From CAYSWS01 sp964434935 (lineage in GTDB: Bacteria > Patescibacteriota > WWE3 > UBA101185 > UBA10185), in assembly GCA_964434935.1 (NCBI GenBank), contig CAYSWS010000011.1:1-34824 (forward strand): a stretch of DNA of 34,824 nt, given 5' to 3'. Position 1 is the stretch's first letter; each line of letters starts with the position of its first letter. Both the position numbers and the translations under genes were made by a program. The notes under the pieces are model-generated. The model ran no database searches. It was given only the letters and a program-made list of their open reading frames with translations, and was not told the DNA's origin. Below, in pieces: positions 29,260 to 34,824 of this stretch.

Positions 29260-31020
29260 ATGGTTAGTTCGAACAAGTCAAAAGGAATTGAAGATGTTTT
29301 GCACAGTAAAGGTTTGCTGACCGACGACCAGCTGTCCGCCGTTAAATTTGAACATGTAAACACCGGAAAACCCGTCACTGACGTTATTAAAGAAAGAGGC
29401 TATGTTACCGACAAAGACTTTGTAGAGGCTTTTGGCGAGGTTTACGACATTGCTTTTATCGATCTCACGGAGTCACCCATCAGCGAAGAAGTTTTTAATG
29501 TCATTCCCCTGGCTACCCTAAAAAGATATAAGATAGTGCCTTTCAAGATCGAAGAAGACAAGCTTCACTTGGCCATGGCCGATCCTCTTGATCTGCAAAC
29601 CATAGAGTTTGTGGAGAGAAAGACGGGCAAAAAGGTCATTCCTTTCATATCCACTACACCTGAGATAGAGAAAGTTCTGGACGATTTTAAGAGTAAGGCA
29701 ATAGGCGATGAGATCAGCGCTGCCCTGGAGGAGATAAGCCAGACCACCCTCAAGATAGAAGAAACGCATCAAGACATTACGGACGAAACTATAAGAGACG
29801 CACCGGTAGCTAGAATTGTAAGCATGATCCTGGAAACAGCCGTGAAGATAGGTGCCTCAGACGTGCACTTGGAGCCAGGTGAAGAAAAGTCCCGTCTCAG
29901 ATACAGAGTAGACGGTATTTTAGAAGAAAAAAGAACATTTCCCAAAGAAATGCACGATTCCATAACAGCCAGAATAAAGATCTTGAGCAACATGAAGATC
30001 GATGAAAAAAGGATCCCTCAAGACGGCAGGTTCAAAGTTCAGGTAGGAGATACCTTTACGGATCTGCGTGTCTCTTCCTTGCCTACCATTTACGGAGAGA
30101 AAGTGGTTATCAGGTTGCTCAAAGAACAGGGCGTGGTCTTCAATTACAAAGATCTGGGATTAAGAGGCTTATCCTTAAAACGTTTTGAAGAAGCTACTAT
30201 CAAGCCTACAGGCATGATCCTGGTTACCGGTCCTACAGGTTCAGGCAAGACAGTCACTTTGTCTGCTGCCTTGTCTAAACTCAACACGCAGAGAGTTAAT
30301 ATCGTGACCATTGAGGATCCGGTGGAAATACGCGTCAACGGTGTGAATCAGGTGCAGGTGAATCCCCAAGCGGGGCTAAACTTTGCTACGGGCCTGAGAT
30401 CTTTCTTACGACAAGATCCTAACATCATACTCGTAGGAGAGATCAGGGATGGCGAAACAGCGGAACTGGCTATTCATGCAGCCTTGACCGGCCACTTGGT
30501 ACTATCCACGCTGCATACCAACTCAGCTGCCGGCGCTATCCCGAGAATGCTGGACATGGGCGTAGAAGATTTCTTGCTCTCATCCACTCTTAACGCTATT
30601 TTAGCGCAGAGGCTGGTAAGAAAGATCTGTTCGGAGTGTGTTACGGAATTCGAACCGCCCAAGGAGATACAAAATAAGATCCGGGATGTCCTCAAAGATG
30701 TTCAGAATAATAAAGTATTGATGACCAAAGATCCCGACGTGTCCAAAAGTATTAAACTGTTGGAAGGAGAAAATATCGTGTTGCACAAGGGGCAGGGCTG
30801 CGATGTATGTAATCAGACGGGTTATAAGGGAAGGTTGGGTATTTTCGAACTTTTGGAGATGTCGGAAAAAATTGCTTCCTTGACAGTTGAGGGCAGCCCT
30901 TCGGATATCATAGAAAGAGCTGGTATCGAGGAAGGTATGCTCACTCTTATGCAGGACGGTTACTTAAGGGCTTTAGAAGGAGCTACTACTTTGGAAGAGG
31001 TTATGAGAGTAGCTATGTAG
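29260..31020 (+). CDS. pilB: Type IV pilus assembly ATPase PilB
   Basis: A 586-residue extension motor. The N-terminal GspE-type domain covers about residues 1-150. The ATPase core has Walker A G-P-T-G-S-G-K-T (about 324-331), an Asp box with I-E-D-P-V-E, and Walker B I-L-V-G-E-I-R-D (about 389-396), followed by the His box A-T-L-H-T-N-S form. A zinc-binding four-cysteine unit is present (C-S-E-C near 456 and C-D-V-C near 513). It is the first gene of the pilBTC-pilin-pilD cluster and acts at the cytoplasmic face of the membrane. Confidence 0.96.
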   Translation: MVSSNKSKGIEDVLHSKGLLTDDQLSAVKFEHVNTGKPVTDVIKERGYVTDKDFVEAFGEVYDIAFIDLTESPISEEVFNVIPLATLKRYKIVPFKIEEDKLHLAMADPLDLQTIEFVERKTGKKVIPFISTTPEIEKVLDDFKSKAIGDEISAALEEISQTTLKIEETHQDITDETIRDAPVARIVSMILETAVKIGASDVHLEPGEEKSRLRYRVDGILEEKRTFPKEMHDSITARIKILSNMKIDEKRIPQDGRFKVQVGDTFTDLRVSSLPTIYGEKVVIRLLKEQGVVFNYKDLGLRGLSLKRFEEATIKPTGMILVTGPTGSGKTVTLSAALSKLNTQRVNIVTIEDPVEIRVNGVNQVQVNPQAGLNFATGLRSFLRQDPNIILVGEIRDGETAELAIHAALTGHLVLSTLHTNSAAGAIPRMLDMGVEDFLLSSTLNAILAQRLVRKICSECVTEFEPPKEIQNKIRDVLKDVQNNKVLMTKDPDVSKSIKLLEGENIVLHKGQGCDVCNQTGYKGRLGIFELLEMSEKIASLTVEGSPSDIIERAGIEEGMLTLMQDGYLRALEGATTLEEVMRVAM

Positions 31021-31057
31021 ATAATTTTATGTGTAAAATAATAAGTTAGATATTTTT

Positions 31058-32131
31058 ATGTCAAGCAAACTGAACGCAACACCATTACTGGAAAAAGTAC
31101 TGGACCTGGGAGCCTCGGACCTTTTATTATCGGTGACCAATCCCCCCATCGCCCGCACCAGCGGTGTCTTGTCACGTATGGCCGGCATGGATCCCCTTTC
31201 GGCGGAAGATATCGAGTTTTTTCTTACCCAAATACTAAAAGCAGATCAAAAAGATATCTTCGATGTTAATAAAGAGATAGATTTTTCCGTAGCTTTAGGT
31301 AATAAGGCCAGGTTTAGGGTGAACGCTTTCTATCAGCGAGGCTACCCTTCTGTGGCCATGAGAACCATTCCTATGGTCGTACCCTCGCTGGACCAGCTAA
31401 ACTTACCTGAAACTATTGATCATTTATGTAATCTTAAACAAGGTCTGGTTTTGGTTGTAGGTCCTACCGGTCATGGTAAATCAACCACCATTGCCGCCAT
31501 GATCGAAAAGATCAACGACACCAGGGCTGAACATATTGTCACCATCGAAGACCCTATTGAGTATATTTTTACTAATAAACAGTGTCTTATTGAGCAACGA
31601 GAAATGTACCTAGATACGCATTCTTGGGATGTTGCTCTGAAATCTGTACTCAGACAGGACCCTAACATCGTTATGGTAGGAGAAATGAGAGATGCACAAA
31701 CCATGTCGGCCGTGCTGCAGATATCAGAAACAGGCCACTTGGTGTTTGCTACGCTGCACACCAACTCGGCGGCGCAAACTATAGAAAGAATAATTGTTTC
31801 CTTCCCGGAGAGTAAACAAGGTCAGGTCAGGCAGCAATTGGCACAAGTTATAGAGGCGGTGATATCGCAAAGGCTACTGATAGGCAAGAACGGCGGTCTC
31901 ATTCCTGCCGTGGAAATGCTACTGGCCACAAGCGCGGTAAGAAATCTGGTGAGAGAAGGAAAAACCCACATGATAGATAATGTTATCAGTACCAGCCTTG
32001 GCATTGGCATGTGCGATCTGGAGCATAGCCTGGCTGATCTGGTGGAGAATGAAAAGGTGGATCTGGAAGAAGCCATGAAGTACGCCTCGAAGCCTGATAA
32101 TTTAAGGACCGCTCTTAAAAAGAGCAAATAG
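31058..32131 (+). CDS. pilT: Type IV pilus retraction ATPase PilT
   Basis: A 357-residue PilT that powers pilus retraction. It has I-E-D-P-I-E, the Walker B V-G-E-M-R-D, the His box and the PilT-specific A-V-R-N-L-V-R-E-G-K-T-H motif near the C-terminus, which separates it from PilB. The Walker A reads G-P-T-G-H-G-K-S-T (about 134-142), with His in place of the usual Ser. It begins 37 nt after pilB and is probably on the same transcript. Its presence means pili can be retracted, so twitching, DNA uptake or host attachment are all possible. Confidence 0.96.
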   Translation: MSSKLNATPLLEKVLDLGASDLLLSVTNPPIARTSGVLSRMAGMDPLSAEDIEFFLTQILKADQKDIFDVNKEIDFSVALGNKARFRVNAFYQRGYPSVAMRTIPMVVPSLDQLNLPETIDHLCNLKQGLVLVVGPTGHGKSTTIAAMIEKINDTRAEHIVTIEDPIEYIFTNKQCLIEQREMYLDTHSWDVALKSVLRQDPNIVMVGEMRDAQTMSAVLQISETGHLVFATLHTNSAAQTIERIIVSFPESKQGQVRQQLAQVIEAVISQRLLIGKNGGLIPAVEMLLATSAVRNLVREGKTHMIDNVISTSLGIGMCDLEHSLADLVENEKVDLEEAMKYASKPDNLRTALKKSK

Positions 32132-32145
32132 GAAGATTTTATAGC

Positions 32146-33348
32146 ATGTCATTATTTACATACACTGCCTCGGATAGCGCCGGAAATAAAAGGAATGGTA
32201 CTGTTGATGCCAGAACGAGAGATCTGGCCGTAAGTCTATTAAAAACACAAGGCCTTTATGTTATAGAGCTGTCGGAAAAAAGACAGGATATCCTGGAAAG
32301 ACTGGGCCTGTTCAAAGGTGTGCCCCAGGGAGAAATAGTAGCTTTTACCAGGCAGTTCTCCACCATGATAAGTGCCGGTCTGCCTATTTCCAGAGCATTG
32401 GACGTGCTTTCAAACCAAGCTTCGAACAAAATGCTGGCCAAGGTCATCAATGAGGTGTTACGAGATATTGAAGGCGGTGCTTCACTTTCCATGGCCTTAA
32501 GCAGGCACCCGCAAGCCTTTCCCCCCACCTATCAAGCTTTGGTCAGAGCCGGTGAGGCCTCAGGTAAACTGGATGAGATCCTAAAAAGACTGGCTACTAC
32601 CATGGAAAAATCTCGTGAGCTTAACTCCAAATTCAAATCGGCCATGGTGTATCCGGCCATAGTCTTTGCCGCTATGATAGGCGTGTTCGTCCTAATGATG
32701 GTGTTTGTTATTCCCAAGCTGGCAGAGATGTATAAAAGCTTGAATGTAGAACTGCCGGCCATGACGCAAGCCATGATCACGGTCTCGGACTTTTTTGTGA
32801 ACAATATAATAATGATGTTCGTATTTGCCATAGGTGGTATTTTTGGCGTGCGAGCCTTTCTCAGGACCGAGTCAGGCAAGGAAGTTGTTTCCAACTTTTT
32901 CTTTGGCATTCCCATATTCGGTAAGATCAACAGACAAAAGGAGATCACTGATTTCACTCGAACCCTGAGTCTGCTAATAGCCTCTGCTATCCCTATTGTG
33001 GAAGCCTTAAACATCGTAGCTGGGGTCATGAGAAACAAGGCTTTCCGGGAGGCGGCCTATGATGCTGCCGCGGCGGTGGAAAAAGGCAATGCTCTTTCGG
33101 AGTATGTGAAAACGAACAACGTTTTCCCTCCCCTGTTGGGGCAAATGGTGAGTGTAGGAGAAGAAACAGGCCAATTGGACGAAGTTTTAGATAGAGTGGC
33201 CAACTATCTGGAGGGCGAGGTCGACCATTCGGTAAAAGGTCTGTCAGCTGCCCTGGAGCCGGTGATACTATTGATGTTGGGAGGCATGGTTGGGTTTTTA
33301 ATTATTTCGATCATTACACCAATTTATAAGATAACGAGTTCTATATAA
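32146..33348 (+). CDS. pilC: Type IV pilus inner-membrane platform protein PilC
   Basis: A 400-residue protein of the T2SSF/PilC family with two repeated halves (about 65-190 and 270-395), each starting with an F-T-R type segment (A-F-T-R-Q-F-S and D-F-T-R-T-L-S). Transmembrane helices lie at about 167-190, 215-237 and 370-393. G-E-A-S-G-K-L and G-E-E-T-G-Q-L are the matching family signature in each half. PilC couples the ATPases to pilin insertion. It starts 14 nt after pilT. Confidence 0.96.
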   Translation: MSLFTYTASDSAGNKRNGTVDARTRDLAVSLLKTQGLYVIELSEKRQDILERLGLFKGVPQGEIVAFTRQFSTMISAGLPISRALDVLSNQASNKMLAKVINEVLRDIEGGASLSMALSRHPQAFPPTYQALVRAGEASGKLDEILKRLATTMEKSRELNSKFKSAMVYPAIVFAAMIGVFVLMMVFVIPKLAEMYKSLNVELPAMTQAMITVSDFFVNNIIMMFVFAIGGIFGVRAFLRTESGKEVVSNFFFGIPIFGKINRQKEITDFTRTLSLLIASAIPIVEALNIVAGVMRNKAFREAAYDAAAAVEKGNALSEYVKTNNVFPPLLGQMVSVGEETGQLDEVLDRVANYLEGEVDHSVKGLSAALEPVILLMLGGMVGFLIISIITPIYKITSSI

Positions 33349-33365
33349 ATTTTGCTTTAATTAAA

Positions 33366-33375
33366 AAGGAGGTGA
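33366..33375 (+). promoter_or_regulatory. Consensus ribosome binding site of the major pilin
   Basis: AAGGAGGTGA lies 9 nt before the ATG at 33385. It is the best Shine-Dalgarno in the window and suggests high translation of the pilin, in contrast to the leaderless or weak starts of most other genes. Confidence 0.85.
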
Positions 33376-33384
33376 AGTCCTAAC

Positions 33385-33903
33385 ATGATAAACAAACAAA
33401 AAGGGTTTACATTAGTTGAATTATTAGTGGTCATTGCCATCATAGGTATTTTGGCCGGTATAGTTCTAATTGCCATCAATCCGGCACAACTTCTCATGAA
33501 AGCTAGAGATTCACAAAGACTTCAGGACATGGATACTATCCATAAAGCCCTGGGGTTAGCTTTGGCCGATGNNNNNNNNNNTGAGATAAACCTCACTGAT
33601 ACCACCGGCTGTGCTACCTGCGACAGTATCACAGGAACACAAGCGGTAGACGGAGTGAACGGTTACGTGAAGTTCTCCATCCCTGCGGGAAAGACAGGTT
33701 TGAGCAAATATCTGGCTACTTTACCCATAGATCCTACCAATGACAACACCACCGCGGATCTGATGTACGTATACGCGGCCACCACCAGCGCTTATGAGCT
33801 TAACTGTGTGTTGGAATCTACAGACAACGTTGCCAAGATGACCACAGACGGGGGTAATGATAACGCTGTGTTCGAGATCGGTACCAGCTTGACCATCATC
33901 TAA
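33385..33903 (+). CDS. Type IV major pilin (with assembly gap)
   Basis: A prepilin with a short leader ending K-G, the motif F-T-L-V-E-L-L and a hydrophobic helix I-L-A-G-I-V-L. The C-terminal domain carries T-T-G-C-x-x-C-D-S-I-x-G-T and D-G-G-N-D, shared with the pilin at 25872. About 170 residues long, but ten unknown bases at 33572-33581 make the middle uncertain. Comparison with the paralogue suggests the true gap may be about nine bases shorter. It is the most likely major subunit, because of its location and the strong ribosome binding site, and it is processed by PilD encoded downstream. A terminator follows. Confidence 0.93.
   Translation: MINKQKGFTLVELLVVIAIIGILAGIVLIAINPAQLLMKARDSQRLQDMDTIHKALGLALADXXXXEINLTDTTGCATCDSITGTQAVDGVNGYVKFSIPAGKTGLSKYLATLPIDPTNDNTTADLMYVYAATTSAYELNCVLESTDNVAKMTTDGGNDNAVFEIGTSLTII
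33572..33581. other. Assembly gap (ten N) inside the major pilin gene
   Basis: Ten N bases interrupt the pilin coding frame. The frame is continuous on both sides, so the gap length is a multiple-of-three fit or an arbitrary placeholder. Such gaps often mark strain variation or a repeat. Confidence 0.98.
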
Positions 33904-33956
33904 CATAACTATCACCTAGTTTGTGTGTGTGTTGGTGCTTAGAACCGGACCTAGAT

Positions 33957-33983
33957 GAACCCCCAGATCTTTGGGGGTTCTTT
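33957..33983 (+). terminator. Intrinsic terminator after the major pilin
   Basis: Perfect 9-bp stem GAACCCCCA / TGGGGGTTC (33957-33965 and 33972-33980) with a 6-nt loop, then TTTG. It separates the pilB-pilT-pilC-pilin transcript from pilD. Confidence 0.85.
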
Positions 33984-33997
33984 GTCGTCTCAATTTG

Positions 33998-34006
33998 TGA
34001 TAAACT
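33998..34006 (+). promoter_or_regulatory. Possible extended -10 promoter of pilD
   Basis: TGATAAACT (TG, A, TAAACT) ends 9 nt before the ATG at 34016. It is the only candidate promoter between the terminator and the gene. Confidence 0.4.
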
Positions 34007-34015
34007 TACTAAAGA

Positions 34016-34824
34016 ATGTTGCAGCAAACCTTGTTATACATTTTAACTTTTATATCAGGCCTCTTGTTCGGGTCATTTTTGAATCTTGTCTCTGATAGGA
34101 TAAATACCAAAGAAAAGATACTTGTGGGGCGTTCAAAGTGTGAATTCTGTAAAAAAGAGCTGAAAGCCAGGCACTTGATACCTCTTCTTTCATTTGTTCT
34201 ACAAAAAGGCAGGTGTGCCTATTGTCATAAGAAATTATCCTGGTACTACCCTGCCTCAGAGATACTTACCGGCCTGGTTTTTGTGGGGGCGGCTTATTTA
34301 TCAAGTATTTTTATCAGCGTGGGCTATCCGACCATCATTACTTTTTCTTATTTGCTTATCATGGGTAGTGTTTACGTGGCCTTATTTTTAACCGATCTCA
34401 AGCACAAGATCATTCCTAATAAGATAGTTTATCCGGCCATCATTTTTGCCGTGCTTTTTATGGTGATATCTTCAGCTGCCTATCTTTTTATCTACCATAA
34501 ACGCCTTAGTGCAGATCCTTTTGGTGTTTACTTGCTCAAGGCCGGGTATTTTAAACTGTATACGTACAACGTTATAAAATCCGTCATTTACGTCTTGGTG
34601 AGCGCAATGGGTATAGCCGGATTTTTTGCTTTGCTGGTCTACATTACCAAAGGCAGAGGCATGGGTGGCGGGGATATAAGGCTTGGTTTCCTCATAGGAA
34701 TCTTTAACGGTTTTCCTCAAAACATCATAGCCATATTTCTAGGTTTTATCACCGGTGCGGTCATCAGCTTGGTGCTTATTATGCTTAAGATCAAGACCTT
34801 GAAGGATACTGTGCCTTTTGGGCC
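34016..34824 (+). CDS. pilD: Prepilin peptidase PilD (3' end beyond the window)
   Basis: An open frame of 269 codons runs off the right edge. The N-terminal hydrophobic helix holds G-S-F-L-N, followed by the cytoplasmic zinc loop with C42-x2-C45 and C67-x2-C70. The two catalytic aspartates of the A24 family are D127 (L-T-D-L-K-H) and D220 in G-M-G-G-G-D. Full PilD proteins have both peptidase and N-methyltransferase activity; the kept cysteine loop suggests both are present. It cleaves the leader of the two pilins in the window. Eight or so membrane helices are visible. Confidence 0.93.
   Translation, partial: MLQQTLLYILTFISGLLFGSFLNLVSDRINTKEKILVGRSKCEFCKKELKARHLIPLLSFVLQKGRCAYCHKKLSWYYPASEILTGLVFVGAAYLSSIFISVGYPTIITFSYLLIMGSVYVALFLTDLKHKIIPNKIVYPAIIFAVLFMVISSAAYLFIYHKRLSADPFGVYLLKAGYFKLYTYNVIKSVIYVLVSAMGIAGFFALLVYITKGRGMGGGDIRLGFLIGIFNGFPQNIIAIFLGFITGAVISLVLIMLKIKTLKDTVPFG

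Overview
The window looks like a piece of a small, streamlined bacterial chromosome from the Candidate Phyla Radiation (Patescibacteria), most like Microgenomates or Katanobacteria. This placement is inferred from gene content and style: very tight packing, shortened housekeeping proteins (RF1, YebC, DNA polymerase III delta prime), an RF1-L31 pair, a large VirD4/TraG-like ATPase, a full type IV pilus locus and many small orphan genes. TGA is used as a stop (for example at the ends of yebC, the response regulator and the RluA-type gene), so the code is standard and the recoded Gracilibacteria/Absconditabacteria are unlikely.

Layout. 1-8.0 kb: tail of an upstream gene, rpsR, an uncharacterised two-gene module (an actin-like ATPase-fold candidate plus a beta-rich partner), an S41 protease, then prfA and rpmE in the opposite direction, an EamA transporter, a metallo-beta-lactamase-fold protein and dnaB. 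8.0-10.1 kb: six small minus-strand genes, most with strong Shine-Dalgarno sites and some with their own terminators, several of them apparently diverged cold-shock-domain-like paralogues, with tRNA-Leu(CAA) on the other strand. 10.1-14.2 kb: efp, then a run of overlapping genes (an Lgt-like membrane domain fused to a TraR/DksA zinc finger, a mini LspA-like protein, a CheY-like regulator, a pseudouridine synthase) and a LytR_C protein. 14.2-20.2 kb: TraG-like ATPase, a protein with an internal duplication and an acidic tip, a TPR protein, yebC, ruvC and a polytopic membrane protein. 20.2-21.1 kb: the only long non-coding stretch, rich in inverted repeats and holding one perfect DnaA-box match. 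21.1-29.2 kb: a Xer recombinase, a small zinc ribbon, rnhB, gyrA, an extra pilin, gyrB and a delta prime-like gene. 29.2-34.8 kb: pilB, pilT, pilC, major pilin and the start of pilD.

How the genes work together. The 3' block is a complete type IV pilus assembly line (two ATPases, platform, pilin, prepilin peptidase). The central blocks handle DNA replication, topology and recombination (dnaB, gyrA, gyrB, rnhB, ruvC, xer, delta prime) and translation (S18, L31, RF1, EF-P, tRNA-Leu, RluA).

Two modes of translation start are visible. Many transcription-unit heads have an extended -10 element (TG-N-TANNNT) ending only 6-8 nt before the start codon, which suggests leaderless mRNAs. Others, especially the small-gene cluster, the TraG-like gene, the zinc ribbon and the major pilin, have clear GGAG-type ribosome binding sites. 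The most interesting places for follow-up are the 346-2383 module, the structured non-coding region at 20221-21121, the cold-shock-like gene cluster and the Lgt-like/TraR fusion next to the mini LspA.
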